Shown here one piece after another: positions 18,078 to 27,552 of a DNA stretch of 64,000 bases. Position numbers and translations under genes: made by a program. How positions within the stretch are numbered: the stretch's first letter is position 1; the number at the start of each line of letters is the position of its first letter. Origin of the DNA: Aequorivita aurantiaca (GTDB taxonomy: Bacteria > Bacteroidota > Bacteroidia > Flavobacteriales > Flavobacteriaceae); the NCBI RefSeq assembly GCF_030410135.1, contig NZ_JAUGQQ010000002.1, forward strand, positions 372,001 through 436,000, in the 5' to 3' direction. The notes under the pieces are model-generated. The model was given only the letters and a program-made list of their open reading frames with translations. It was not told the origin of the DNA and did not search any database.

Positions 18078-19108
18078 TGCAAACCCCGCACACATTTCGA
18101 CTTCATTTTATAGTACTTTTTGTGGTGCTGTTTGTTCTTTTTTTTATTAATCTGAGCGTCGGTTCAGTATCCATTCCATTAAATGAAATTTTTTCTATTT
18201 TTTTAGGAAAAGGCGCATCTAAGGAAACTTGGCACTTTATTATACTGCAGTACCGACTTCCGAAAGCAATAACTGCCATGCTTGCCGGTGGCGGGTTGGC
18301 CATTTCCGGATTGCTGATGCAAACGCTTTTTCGCAATCCATTGGCAGGACCTTTCGTGCTAGGTCTGAGCAGTGGGGCAAGCTTGGGCGTAGCAATTTTG
18401 ATTTTGGGCGCAAGTGCATTTGGAGGTTTTTTCGGCACGCTTATATTAAGCCAATGGAGTTTGGTAATTGCCTCTGCAATGGGGAGTTTTTTAGTGCTTT
18501 TGGCGGTATTAGCGGTAACTTTCAGAATTAAAGATACGATGGCAATTTTGATAATCGGTCTAATGTTCGGCAGCGTGACCACCGCTGTGGTTTCCGTACT
18601 CTCCTATTTTAGTGATGCGGAACAGTTGCAACAATACATTTTTTGGTCCTTCGGAAGCCTGGGAAATCAGTCATGGCAGGGGGTGCTAATTTTGGGAATT
18701 TCTTTTTTGGTAGGATTAATTTTAAGTGTATTTAGCAGCAAATCCTTGAACGCGCTGCTGCTCGGCGAAAATTATGCGAAAAGCATGGGGCTTCGGATTA
18801 AGCGAACAACTTTTATCATTATTCTTGCAACCAGTATTCTTGCCGGAAGCATCACTGCATTCGTGGGGCCCATCGCTTTTGTAGGTTTGGCCGTACCCCA
18901 TTTGGTTCGGCAGTTCTACAAAACAGCGAACCATTTTGTATTATTGCCGGCTGTTCTTATTTGCGGCAGCTTGCTAATGTTGGTTTGTGATACGGTAGCA
19001 CAGCTGCCATTAAGTGAATTTACGCTGCCAATAAACGCGATAACGTCATTAGTTGGCGCGCCGGTTGTAATTTGGTTGTTGGTAAGAAAACGTAAACTCT
19101 TCTTTTAA
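18077..19108 (+). CDS. btuC: Cobalamin/iron-chelate ABC transporter permease (FecCD/BtuC family)
   Basis: The 343-residue, very hydrophobic protein has about ten membrane helices. Family marks are LPKAITAMLAGGGLAISGLLMQ and NPLAGPFVLGLSSGASLGV in the first half, and LAGSITAFVGPIAFVGLAVPH, which contacts the ATPase, in the second half. As a homodimer it forms the inner-membrane channel of a B12 or siderophore importer. It overlaps btuF and btuD by one base each (TAATG), showing a tight operon. FecCD members carry different chelates; the B12 assignment rests on the locus. Confidence 0.92.
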   Translation: MQTPHTFRLHFIVLFVVLFVLFFINLSVGSVSIPLNEIFSIFLGKGASKETWHFIILQYRLPKAITAMLAGGGLAISGLLMQTLFRNPLAGPFVLGLSSGASLGVAILILGASAFGGFFGTLILSQWSLVIASAMGSFLVLLAVLAVTFRIKDTMAILIIGLMFGSVTTAVVSVLSYFSDAEQLQQYIFWSFGSLGNQSWQGVLILGISFLVGLILSVFSSKSLNALLLGENYAKSMGLRIKRTTFIIILATSILAGSITAFVGPIAFVGLAVPHLVRQFYKTANHFVLLPAVLICGSLLMLVCDTVAQLPLSEFTLPINAITSLVGAPVVIWLLVRKRKLFF

Positions 19109-19902
19109 TGGATTTAGAAGAAAAAAAAATCATATTGCAAACAACGGCACTTTCCGTGGGCTATGCCAATAGAAAAGCTGAATCCAAAATTGCTGAGGAT
19201 ATAAATTTTTCAATTGCCAAAGGTGAATTAGTTGGATTAGTAGGTGCAAATGGCATAGGCAAATCCACATTATTGCGTACGTTGACAGGAATGCAAACAC
19301 CTTTAAATGGCCAAATAATTATAAACGGAAAAAATTTAAAGGAATACTCCCCCTTTCAACTTGCAACGCAGTTGAGCGTGGTATTGACAGAAGCCCCAGC
19401 CTCAAAAAATCTATCTGTGTTGGAGATGGTTTCCCTTGGTAGACAGCCCTATACCAATTGGATGGGCGGCATTGCCGATGACGATAAGAAAGCCATAAAT
19501 TGGGCGCTTCAGGCAACTGAAACCCAAGCGCTCGCCCCCAGAAAATGTTTTGAATTGAGTGATGGACAAATGCAGCGCGTTGCAATTGCAAGGGCATTGG
19601 CTCAGGATACGCCCATCATTATTCTTGATGAGCCTACCACGCATTTGGATATTTATCACAGGGCCTATATTTTAAAATTGCTGAAAAGCCTAACTTCCTC
19701 CACACAAAAAACTATTCTTTTTTCAACGCATGAAATAGATTTGGCAATTCAACTTGCGGATAAAATGTTAGTTATGACTTCGGAAAAAACATTTTTTGAT
19801 TCACCCTGTAAATTAATTGAAGCCGATCATTTTGCTGCATTGTTTCCGAAGGATATTATAGATTTTGATGCAGCCACGGGCCGCTTTACCATTCGGAAAT
19901 AG
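19108..19902 (+). CDS. btuD: Cobalamin/iron-chelate ABC transporter ATP-binding protein
   Basis: This 264-residue ATPase has Walker A GANGIGKST (about residues 45-53), a Q-loop region, the ABC signature LSDGQ (about 150; canonical is LSGGQ, and D in the third position is common in BtuD/FecE-type proteins), Walker B IIILDEPTTHLD (about 170) and a switch histidine in STHEID. It would power the BtuC permease. It is the last gene of the btuF-C-D operon, starting within the btuC stop. rmuC follows after 27 bp and may be co-transcribed, though it is functionally unrelated. Confidence 0.93.
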   Translation: MDLEEKKIILQTTALSVGYANRKAESKIAEDINFSIAKGELVGLVGANGIGKSTLLRTLTGMQTPLNGQIIINGKNLKEYSPFQLATQLSVVLTEAPASKNLSVLEMVSLGRQPYTNWMGGIADDDKKAINWALQATETQALAPRKCFELSDGQMQRVAIARALAQDTPIIILDEPTTHLDIYHRAYILKLLKSLTSSTQKTILFSTHEIDLAIQLADKMLVMTSEKTFFDSPCKLIEADHFAALFPKDIIDFDAATGRFTIRK

Positions 19903-19929
19903 ATATCTTTATCTTTAATTTTTTTTATA

Positions 19930-21249
19930 ATGATTGAAACTTTTCTCTACCTTCTTTTTGCTGCAATTTGGGCGATAGGTGGCGCATTTTTGGGAAATTA
20001 TTTTGCACGTTTAAAAAGCAAATCCGAAACTGGTAAATTGGAAGAAAGGCTCAATAATGCTACATTACAAGAAGAAAAATTGAACGCGCGTTTGGGGATT
20101 TTGGCTTCAGATAAAGAGGCGCTTCAAAACGAAAAGGAACAGGCAAACATTCAACTTTCAAAACAAAACGCCGAATATAAAGCCCTACTTTCCGAATTTG
20201 AAAAGGAGAAAGAACGGTTCAAAAATTTTGAGAAGGACTTTAATGACAAATTCGAAAATCTCGCCAATAAAATTCTAATTGAAAAAACCCAAAAATTCAC
20301 GGAACTAAACAAGGACAATATTGAAGGTATTTTGAAACCACTGAATGAAAGGATTAAAAATTTTGAGGAAAAGGTCGGCAAAAACAATATAGATTTCGTG
20401 AGAACCCACGCCGAGTTGGGTAAACAGCTTCAGTTTTTGAACGAACAAAATATTAGAATAAGCCAAGAGGCCGATAATTTGACCAAAGCTTTAAAGGGCA
20501 ATTCGAAAATACAAGGTAACTGGGGCGAGATGATTCTTTCTAGAGTATTGGAAGAATCTGGCCTGGAAAAAGGCCGTGAATATACGCTGCAAGACAGCCA
20601 CGAAAATCCTGACGGCGGCAGACTTCAAACCGACGTTATTATTCATCTTCCGGATGGAAAAAAAATGGTGATTGACAGTAAGGTTTCATTGACGGATTTT
20701 GAAAGATATGTTTCCGAAGAGGATGAAAACTTGAAGAATATACATTTGAAAAAACACATAGATTCTATTAAAAAGCACATTGTTACTTTAAGCGACAAAA
20801 AATATTATCATGCCATAAATGAGAGCCCGGACACTATTTTCATGTTCGTTCCCATTGAACCTGCTTTTGCAATTGCCGTTGCCAATCAGCAAAATTTGTA
20901 TCAGGAAGCTTTTAAAAGAAAGGTTATGATAGTAACTCCCTCCACTCTTTTGGCAGCTTTGCGGCTAGTAGAAAATCTCTGGGAAAATGATAACCAAAAA
21001 AGGAATTCGCTCGAAATTGCAACCGAAGCTGGCAAACTTTACGATTCATTTGTGGGACTTTTGGATGAACTCGGAAAAATAAAAAGACAGATGGGCACCG
21101 TACAAAGTTCCTTTGATAATGCATTGGTGAAGTTGGAAGGTCGGGGGAATTTAGCCGCAAGGGTAGAAAAACTTAAGAAATTGGGAGCTATCGCGAACAA
21201 ACAAATTGACCGTCACCTTTTGAATAATGCTTCAGAAGAAGATGAATAA
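19930..21249 (+). CDS. rmuC: DNA recombination protein RmuC
   Basis: The 439-residue protein has one N-terminal membrane helix (about residues 3-22), a long coiled coil (about 30-125, rich in K, E, L and N) and the RmuC nuclease-like domain (about 180-400, with GNSKIQGNWGEMILSRVLEESGL, GKKMVIDSKVSLTDFERYV and VIVTPSTLLAALRLVENLW split across it). RmuC-family proteins limit recombination at inverted repeats. The IDSK segment fits the PD-(D/E)XK-like core. It starts 27 bp after btuD. Confidence 0.94.
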   Translation: MIETFLYLLFAAIWAIGGAFLGNYFARLKSKSETGKLEERLNNATLQEEKLNARLGILASDKEALQNEKEQANIQLSKQNAEYKALLSEFEKEKERFKNFEKDFNDKFENLANKILIEKTQKFTELNKDNIEGILKPLNERIKNFEEKVGKNNIDFVRTHAELGKQLQFLNEQNIRISQEADNLTKALKGNSKIQGNWGEMILSRVLEESGLEKGREYTLQDSHENPDGGRLQTDVIIHLPDGKKMVIDSKVSLTDFERYVSEEDENLKNIHLKKHIDSIKKHIVTLSDKKYYHAINESPDTIFMFVPIEPAFAIAVANQQNLYQEAFKRKVMIVTPSTLLAALRLVENLWENDNQKRNSLEIATEAGKLYDSFVGLLDELGKIKRQMGTVQSSFDNALVKLEGRGNLAARVEKLKKLGAIANKQIDRHLLNNASEEDE

Positions 21250-21314
21250 CATCCTTTATTTTATGGGCAAAAAGTTATAATTGACCCCAAAATAGTTTTT
21301 TTAATTTAAAAATA

Positions 21315-21322
21315 TATCTTTG
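21315..21322 (+). promoter_or_regulatory. Promoter -7 element for the outer-membrane protein gene at 21346
   Basis: TATCTTTG matches TAnnTTTG and lies 23 bp before the ATG. No good -33 TTTG is visible at the usual distance. Confidence 0.4.
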
Positions 21323-21345
21323 GCATCCCTTTAACAATCTTATCC

Positions 21346-22557
21346 ATGAAAATAAAATTACTCCTTGCGACTTTATTATTAAGTCTTCCCATATTTTCAC
21401 AAACTAATTTCGAACCTGGTTATATTATTTCAGATAATGGAACCAAAACGCAATGTCTTATTAAAAATGAAGATTGGCGCGCAAATCCCACAACATTTGA
21501 ATATAAATTGGAGGAAAACTCCGAGGTGAAAATGGGCAGTATTCAAAATGTCACTGAATTCGGTTCAAGCAACTCCTTTAAATTTATTAAAGCAACTGTG
21601 GATATCGACCAATCAACGGATGTGACCAATAATCTTACCGACGTCCGCAATCCGATAATGACGAATGAAACCTTATTTTTAAGAGTATTGGCTGAGGGGA
21701 AGGCATCTCTTTATGCCTCCGAAAGGGAGAACATAAAACGGTATTTTCTTAAATTGGAAAACGCCGATATTGCGCAACTTGTTTATAAAAGATATCTTAT
21801 TTCCCCCTCTTCAATTGGTACAAATGAATATTACAAACAGCAACTTGCGACGGCCCTACCCTGCAATGATTTGAATGAAAATAGTTTTGAAAATCTGCAA
21901 TATAAAAAAGGTAAATTGATTCGGATTATTACTGATTATAACCGATGTAAAGGATCTGAAACAATTGTTTATGGCAACAAGGAACAAAGCGGACTATTTA
22001 ATTTGACCCTTCGTCCGGGAATAACTTTTTCATCATTTTCCATTAAAAGACAGGGCGAAGATGGACTTGATTTTGAAGATAAAACAGGCTTTAGAATTGG
22101 TCTTGAAGCGGAATTCGTCCTGCCTTTCAACAATGGCAAATGGGCATTATTTGTGGAACCTACCTATAGAAGTTACAGTTCGGAAGCTACAATTGTTGAC
22201 AATTCCTTACCTACAATCACCAAAATAAATGTAATAACCATTGATTACAATTCAATCGAACTGCCTTTGGGAGGCAGGTATTATATGTTTTTGGACTCAG
22301 ATTCGGTCTTCTTTTTGGATGCAGCAGTTCTCTTTGACGTATCAAATTTAAATTCAAAGATGGAATCTGATTTGGGAGGAAAATATGATCTTGATGTTAA
22401 CGCAGATATTGCTGTCGCGTTGGGTGTGGGGTATAAATTTAAAAATAAATATAGTGTATCGGCTAGATACCATACACCTCGGCAAGTTCTTGAATATAAT
22501 AATCTTTCATCAGCCTACAATTCATTCATGTTGATTGCGGGGTATAATTTTTTATAA
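21346..22557 (+). CDS. Putative outer-membrane beta-barrel protein
   Basis: A 403-residue secreted protein with a signal peptide (MKIKLLLATLLLSLPIFSQ). The first part (about 20-180) is a soluble domain with FEPGYIISDNGTKTQCLIKN and SLYASERENIKRYFLK; a similar domain occurs in many flavobacterial proteins of unknown function. From about residue 210 to the end, alternating hydrophobic strands (LFNLTLRPGITFSSFSIK, GRYYMFLDSDSVFFLDAA, YSVSARYHTPRQVLEYN) and the end in ...GYNFL look like an 8-strand-type outer-membrane barrel. I do not know its role. It is a single gene. Confidence 0.75.
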   Translation: MKIKLLLATLLLSLPIFSQTNFEPGYIISDNGTKTQCLIKNEDWRANPTTFEYKLEENSEVKMGSIQNVTEFGSSNSFKFIKATVDIDQSTDVTNNLTDVRNPIMTNETLFLRVLAEGKASLYASERENIKRYFLKLENADIAQLVYKRYLISPSSIGTNEYYKQQLATALPCNDLNENSFENLQYKKGKLIRIITDYNRCKGSETIVYGNKEQSGLFNLTLRPGITFSSFSIKRQGEDGLDFEDKTGFRIGLEAEFVLPFNNGKWALFVEPTYRSYSSEATIVDNSLPTITKINVITIDYNSIELPLGGRYYMFLDSDSVFFLDAAVLFDVSNLNSKMESDLGGKYDLDVNADIAVALGVGYKFKNKYSVSARYHTPRQVLEYNNLSSAYNSFMLIAGYNFL

Positions 22558-22605
22558 AGCAAGATGGAATACTATTTTGCTCAACAATGAAAATTGTATT
22601 TCTAA

Positions 22606-23181
22606 TTATTTTTTCGCGATTTTTAAAGTGGTTTGCATGTTATTTGAAGTCACTTTCACGAAATACAAGCCACTGTTTAACCGGCTCATGTCCACCTGAG
22701 TGATATTGCTAGCGCCCTTTCCTTGAGATACCAAAGTTCCCAAAACATTATATATTTGATAGGTGTCAATTTTGAAAATTGAAGAAATAGTCAAATCATT
22801 TTTAACCGGATTTGGGTAGAAGTTCAGGTTTTTAATAAATTTTTCTTCCGTGGAAAGCTTGCCTACCACCGTCACCTTTCCATGCATTGAAGGATCCGAA
22901 TCATTTTGGTATTCCGTTACGCCCACTTTGTTAAATGTATAGGAAAAATTGCTGTTCAACCCTTTTAATGCGCCGCTATCAAAATCTTCAGCGCCGTTGG
23001 GAAGACTAGTAACCGTTTTTTGTGAAGTATCCGCCCAGGACCAAAGCACTGTATCGCCTATTTGAATTGTAGGACTAGCCACAGATTCGTTGATTCCCTG
23101 TATCCAAGCAATTTCCACAGCATTCTGTGCAGAGAGAATGTTACATGCAAATAAGAAAAGGTACAAAGTAATTTTTTTCAT
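22606..23181 (-). CDS. Secreted cupredoxin-like protein with T9SS type A sorting domain
   Basis: The 191-residue protein has a signal peptide (about residues 1-18), a plastocyanin/cupredoxin-like domain (about 25-108) and a C-terminal type A sorting domain (about 118-191, with NLNFYPNPVKNDLTI, YNVLGTLVSQGKG, LNSGLYFVKV and the KI.KK end), so it should be secreted by the type IX system and attached to the surface. Aligned by eye with amicyanin-like proteins, the Cu ligands are mostly missing: the first His is Lys (QKTVTS), the Cys is Asn and the second His is Asp (YQNDSDPSMHG); only Met remains. Copper binding is therefore doubtful. It may be a structural or binding module. Confidence 0.87.
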   Translation of the reverse strand: MKKITLYLFLFACNILSAQNAVEIAWIQGINESVASPTIQIGDTVLWSWADTSQKTVTSLPNGAEDFDSGALKGLNSNFSYTFNKVGVTEYQNDSDPSMHGKVTVVGKLSTEEKFIKNLNFYPNPVKNDLTISSIFKIDTYQIYNVLGTLVSQGKGASNITQVDMSRLNSGLYFVKVTSNNMQTTLKIAKK

Positions 23182-23256
23182 AAATGAAAGGTTTCGTAGG
23201 TTGATAGTCTAATTTACAAAAAAAAACCAATTTATACGCTAATGGATTTTCTTATA

Positions 23257-26109
23257 CTATTTGCTCAAATACATTTTTCTTCGAGCATATAAATCATAAA
23301 AGGCGTCATCCTTTAAACTATCAATGAATAAAATACTTTCACCCGTACTCTTCATTTCGGGCCCTAATTGTTTGTTTACATTAGGAAATTTATTGAAACT
23401 GAAAACCGGCTGTTTAATTGCAAAACCTTCCAATTTCGGGTTAAAATCGAAATCGGTTACTTTATTGTGGCCCAGCATGACTTTGGTGGCATAATTTACG
23501 TACGGTTCGCCATAAGCTTTTGCAATAAAAGGAACCGTTCGCGAAGCTCGCGGATTTGCCTCAATAATGTAAACAATATCATCCTTAATAGCGAATTGCA
23601 CGTTTATCAATCCTACAGTGTTCAAAGATTTTGCTATTTTGATGGTGTGATCCTTTATCTGCTGCATCACAAATTCACCAATATTGAAAGGCGGCAAAGT
23701 TGCGTTTGAGTCTCCGGAATGGATTCCGCAAGGCTCAATATGTTCCATTATTCCAATGATGTATACATTTTCGCCATCGCAGATTGCATCCGCTTCGGCT
23801 TCAATGGCGCCATCCAAATAGTGGTCGAGCAATAATTTATTATTAGGAATTTTCCGAAGCAAATCCACCACGTGCTCTTCCAATTCCTTTTTGTTAATAA
23901 CGATTTTCATTCCTTGTCCTCCTAAAACATAGGAAGGACGAATCAATAGCGGAAAATCCAATTGGTCCGCCAAAGCCAAAGCTTCCTCAGTTGTTTCGGC
24001 AGTTCCAAACTCTGGATATGGAATATTATTTTCTTTCAAAAGTGTGGAAAAGCTTCCACGATCTTCAGCTAAATCAAGCGATTTATAAGTTGTGCCGATG
24101 ATGTTGATTCCGTAACGGTCTAACTTTTCCGCCAGTTTTAGTGCGGTTTGTCCGCCCAACTGAACGATTACGCCTTCTGGTTTTTCGTGGCGAATTATAT
24201 CGTAAATATGTTCCCAAAAAACCGGTTCGAAATACAGTTTATCCGCCACGTCAAAATCTGTGGAAACGGTTTCAGGATTACAGTTTATCATTATGGTTTC
24301 GTAACCACATTCGGCAGCAGCCAAAACCCCGTGAACACAGCAATAATCAAACTCAATGCCCTGCCCTATTCGGTTTGGGCCGGAACCGAGCACGATAATT
24401 TTCTTCTTTTCGGAAACGATGCTGTCATTTTCGGAATATGGCTTTTGACCTTGAAGTTGAATTTCATTTTCAAAAGTGGAGTAATAATATGGCGTTTCGG
24501 CCTTAAATTCCGCGGCGCAGGTATCAACCAATTTATAAACGCGCTGAATGTTCATTTCCTCGCGCTTTTTATAAATTTGGCTTTCCAAACATTTCAACAT
24601 ATGCGCAATCTGCCTGTCGCCATAGCCTTTTTGTTTTGCTTCAAGCAACAATTCCCTCGGGAGTGTTTCCAAAGTATATTTTGAAATTTCCTTTTCCAAT
24701 AGAAATAACTCTTCATATTGGCGAAGAAACCACATATCAATTTTTGTTATTTCCTGTATTCTACTCAGCGGAATTCCAATCTGTATTGCATCATAAATTA
24801 CAAAAACACGGTCCCAACTTGCATTTTTCAGCTTGTCGAGAATTTGTTCGTAATTGGTGTAGCTTTTTCCGTCGGCGCCAATTCCGTTTCTTTTAATTTC
24901 AAGGGATTGTGTGGCTTTGTGAAGCGCTTCCTGAAATGATCGGCCAATGCCCATAACTTCTCCAACGGATTTCATCTGAAGACCCAACGTACGGTCAGAT
25001 CCTTCGAATTTATCAAAATTCCAACGTGGAATTTTTACAATTACATAATCCAAAGTAGGTTCAAACAACGCTGAAGTTGACTTTGTGATTTGATTGTTCA
25101 ACTCGTCCAAAGTGTAACCGATGGCAAGTTTGGTAGCAATTTTCGCAATTGGGTATCCCGTTGCTTTTGAAGCCAGAGCCGAGGAGCGGGAAACACGCGG
25201 ATTAATTTCAATTGCAATTATTTCTTCTCTTTCATCGGGGCTCACTGCAAATTGCACATTACAACCACCGGCGAAATCGCCGATGCTTCGCATCATCAAA
25301 ATAGCCATATCGCGCACTTTCTGAAAAGTGCGGTCATTGAGAGTCATTGCCGGCGCCACGGTAATGGAATCTCCAGTGTGTATTCCCATCGGGTCCATAT
25401 TTTCGATGGTACAAATAATTACTACGTTATCATTCTTATCACGCAATAGCTCCAACTCATATTCTTTCCAGCCCATCATTGCCTTGTCAATCATCACCTC
25501 GTGAATGGGTGAAATTTCTAAACCGTGGGAAAGCAATTCGTCAAAATCCTCTTCCCGGTAAACGATGGAAGCTCCTGCCCCGCCTAGCGTATAAGAGGCG
25601 CGAATAACCAACGGAAAACCGAATTCCTGCGCAATTTCCTTTCCTTGCAAATAGGAATTAGCGGTTGCCTGCGGCGCCATACCTACTCCTATTTTTTCCA
25701 TTAAACTTCTGAACTTTTCTCGGTCCTCGGTAATATTTATTGCATCAATATCAACTCCAATCAATTTTACGCCGAAGTCCTTCCAAATTCCTTTTTCATC
25801 CGCTTCAATACACAGATTCAAGGCAGTTTGGCCGCCCATTGTGGGGAGCACGGCATCAATTTGGGGATGTTTTTTTAATATTTTTATAATTGATTTTGTA
25901 GTAAGGGGCAAAAGATAAATATGATCGGCCATTGAAGGATCAGTCATAATAGTTGCCGGGTTGCTATTTATCAAAATAGTTTCAATACCATCTTCGCGTA
26001 ATGAGCGTAAGGATTGTGAACCGGAATAGTCAAATTCACAAGCTTGACCAATAACAATTGGGCCGGAGCCAATAATTAAAACAGATTTAATTGAAGAATT
26101 TCTAGGCAT
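23257..26109 (-). CDS. carB: Carbamoyl-phosphate synthase large subunit
   Basis: CarB makes carbamoyl phosphate from bicarbonate, ammonia (from CarA) and two ATP, for pyrimidine and arginine synthesis. The protein has two homologous ATP-grasp halves: the first opens with VLIIGSGPIVIGQACEFDYSG (split over the start), with its ATP-grasp around residues 128-330; the second opens with IIVLGSGPNRIGQGIEFDYC, with its ATP-grasp around 680-870. Length is 950 residues against about 1,070 in E. coli: the C-terminal MGS-like allosteric domain is absent, and the protein ends soon after LFIDSLKDDAFYDLYARRK. carA is not in the window. Confidence 0.97.
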   Translation of the reverse strand: MPRNSSIKSVLIIGSGPIVIGQACEFDYSGSQSLRSLREDGIETILINSNPATIMTDPSMADHIYLLPLTTKSIIKILKKHPQIDAVLPTMGGQTALNLCIEADEKGIWKDFGVKLIGVDIDAINITEDREKFRSLMEKIGVGMAPQATANSYLQGKEIAQEFGFPLVIRASYTLGGAGASIVYREEDFDELLSHGLEISPIHEVMIDKAMMGWKEYELELLRDKNDNVVIICTIENMDPMGIHTGDSITVAPAMTLNDRTFQKVRDMAILMMRSIGDFAGGCNVQFAVSPDEREEIIAIEINPRVSRSSALASKATGYPIAKIATKLAIGYTLDELNNQITKSTSALFEPTLDYVIVKIPRWNFDKFEGSDRTLGLQMKSVGEVMGIGRSFQEALHKATQSLEIKRNGIGADGKSYTNYEQILDKLKNASWDRVFVIYDAIQIGIPLSRIQEITKIDMWFLRQYEELFLLEKEISKYTLETLPRELLLEAKQKGYGDRQIAHMLKCLESQIYKKREEMNIQRVYKLVDTCAAEFKAETPYYYSTFENEIQLQGQKPYSENDSIVSEKKKIIVLGSGPNRIGQGIEFDYCCVHGVLAAAECGYETIMINCNPETVSTDFDVADKLYFEPVFWEHIYDIIRHEKPEGVIVQLGGQTALKLAEKLDRYGINIIGTTYKSLDLAEDRGSFSTLLKENNIPYPEFGTAETTEEALALADQLDFPLLIRPSYVLGGQGMKIVINKKELEEHVVDLLRKIPNNKLLLDHYLDGAIEAEADAICDGENVYIIGIMEHIEPCGIHSGDSNATLPPFNIGEFVMQQIKDHTIKIAKSLNTVGLINVQFAIKDDIVYIIEANPRASRTVPFIAKAYGEPYVNYATKVMLGHNKVTDFDFNPKLEGFAIKQPVFSFNKFPNVNKQLGPEMKSTGESILFIDSLKDDAFYDLYARRKMYLSK

Positions 26110-26155
26110 TTTAATTTTATTTTTGGTGCCGCAAAATTACGACGCATTGGGGTAT

Positions 26156-26193
26156 AAAAAAAAGGTGCTGCTTGGTTAAAACAACACCTTTTA
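26156..26193 (-). terminator. Terminator after rpmH
   Basis: On the minus strand AAGGTG (26190-26185) pairs with CACCTT (26167-26162), followed by a run of eight T. It lies 18 bp past the rpmH stop and just upstream of carB. Confidence 0.8.
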
Positions 26194-26210
26194 TATATAA
26201 TTTATCAACA

Positions 26211-26372
26211 TTATTTTTTGTGACGCGCTTCTGAAGATACTGAAAGTCTCTTTCTGCCTTTTGCTCTTCGGGCAGCCAACACTTTTCTTCCGTTTACGGT
26301 AGCCATACGCTCTCTAAAACCGTGTTTGTTTCTTCTTTTTCTTTTTGATGGCTGAAATGTTCTTTTGCTCAT
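26211..26372 (-). CDS. rpmH: 50S ribosomal protein L34
   Basis: A 53-residue, very basic protein starting [20 protein letters not shown] and containing [20 protein letters not shown], which is unmistakable bL34. It belongs to the large ribosomal subunit. It has its own promoter (26442-26472) and terminator. The usual bacterial partner rnpA is not next to it here; carB lies downstream instead. Confidence 0.98.
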   Translation of the reverse strand: MSKRTFQPSKRKRRNKHGFRERMATVNGRKVLAARRAKGRKRLSVSSEARHKK

Positions 26373-26441
26373 TATAGTATGCTTTAACTTCCGTGATATC
26401 CTTTTTTAAGAACCTTTGGGTACTACCTCAAAAGTCGGGTG

Positions 26442-26472
26442 CAAAAATACAAGAAGTTTTCACTTGCACAAA
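26442..26472 (-). promoter_or_regulatory. Promoter of rpmH
   Basis: On the minus strand: TTTG, 19-bp spacer, TATTTTTG, an exact match to the Bacteroidota consensus. It leaves a leader of about 65 nt before rpmH. Confidence 0.8.
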
Positions 26473-26658
26473 CCTTTTTTATAAAAAATTCCTCAATTTT
26501 TTCGCAGCTATGCTATGCGGAAAAAATATTTGAATAAAATTTTCGAAATTGGCGACTATCTCGTTAATTTTTTTTCGAGTTCGCAGTTGTATTATCTTCC
26601 ATATAGCCGTAAGTTTTTATACCTTTGTCGCCTTTGAAAATTTAGGCATTTGCACTCC

Positions 26659-27549
26659 ATGAATCCACTTTACATTCTATTAATATTTCTGAATTTTGCA
26701 AGCTTGCATACAGCAAATTCGCAACATAAAATTGAATACGATCTTAAAAAGGGTGCTATATATAAGGTTGAACAGACAGCCGTTCAGAATATTGTACAAA
26801 AAATTGACAGCACTGAGCATTTTATGACTAACACTCTGGGAGGAACCTTTGTAATGGAAGTAGTAAATGTGGAGGATGGAAAATTTATAATCGATACCAA
26901 CTTCGAAACCTTTAAACTCAAAACGGAATCCAACATTTATGGTGTTTTAACAAATCTTGACACCTCCATTTTACCCATTGATGAAAATGATATTGAAGCT
27001 AAAATTTTTCAAGGTTTAATTGGCGCGAAATTTCAAATGGTCTTGCTGAAAACTGGCAAAATTGAGTCGGTTACAGGAGTGGAAAACCTAGTTTCGAGCA
27101 TGCTTAACCAAGTGGAATTTGACGACGATTTCACGAAGGCATTGATACAAAAAAGTGTTGCCAAAGAATTTAACAATACAGAATTGCTTGAAAGTTTGCA
27201 GCAGTTCACTTACATATATCCAGAAACTAAAATAAAAGTAAATCAAACCTGGAAGAATAGCTATACGGGCTCAGTGACCGCAAATAATACATGGACCCTA
27301 ACCAATTATAGTAAAGATGCAATAGACTTGAAATCAATTGCAAATGTGCAACTTAGAACAAATGACGAGACGATATTAATGGAATTGCAGGGCGACCAAC
27401 AAACTGTGGCGATCGCGCATACCAAAACAGGATTCATAAATTCCATGGTGGTGACGCAGCAAGTTCAAGGCATTACCATAATGCGCGATATGAATAACGT
27501 GGAAGTTCCAACCACACTAACTTCAACAATAACTTATAAATCCCTATAA
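26659..27549 (+). CDS. Exported protein, DUF6263-like
   Basis: From the ATG at 26659 the protein has 296 residues with a signal peptide (about 1-21, ending in TANSQ). The mature part is rich in beta strands and has YDLKKGAIYKVEQTAVQNIVQ near its start and YPETKIKVNQTWKNSYTG in the second half, as in the DUF6263 proteins of Bacteroidota; the assignment is from memory of the pattern and not certain. No catalytic motif is visible. The membrane protein at 27553 starts 3 bp after its stop, so the two form an operon. A promoter -7 match TACCTTTG lies at 26620-26627. Confidence 0.7.
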   Translation: MNPLYILLIFLNFASLHTANSQHKIEYDLKKGAIYKVEQTAVQNIVQKIDSTEHFMTNTLGGTFVMEVVNVEDGKFIIDTNFETFKLKTESNIYGVLTNLDTSILPIDENDIEAKIFQGLIGAKFQMVLLKTGKIESVTGVENLVSSMLNQVEFDDDFTKALIQKSVAKEFNNTELLESLQQFTYIYPETKIKVNQTWKNSYTGSVTANNTWTLTNYSKDAIDLKSIANVQLRTNDETILMELQGDQQTVAIAHTKTGFINSMVVTQQVQGITIMRDMNNVEVPTTLTSTITYKSL

Positions 27550-27552
27550 AAA

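Noticed and set aside
26200-26372. Origin of replication next to rpmH
   Set aside because: rpmH often lies near oriC, but here it is flanked by carB, without rnpA, dnaA or DnaA-box clusters.
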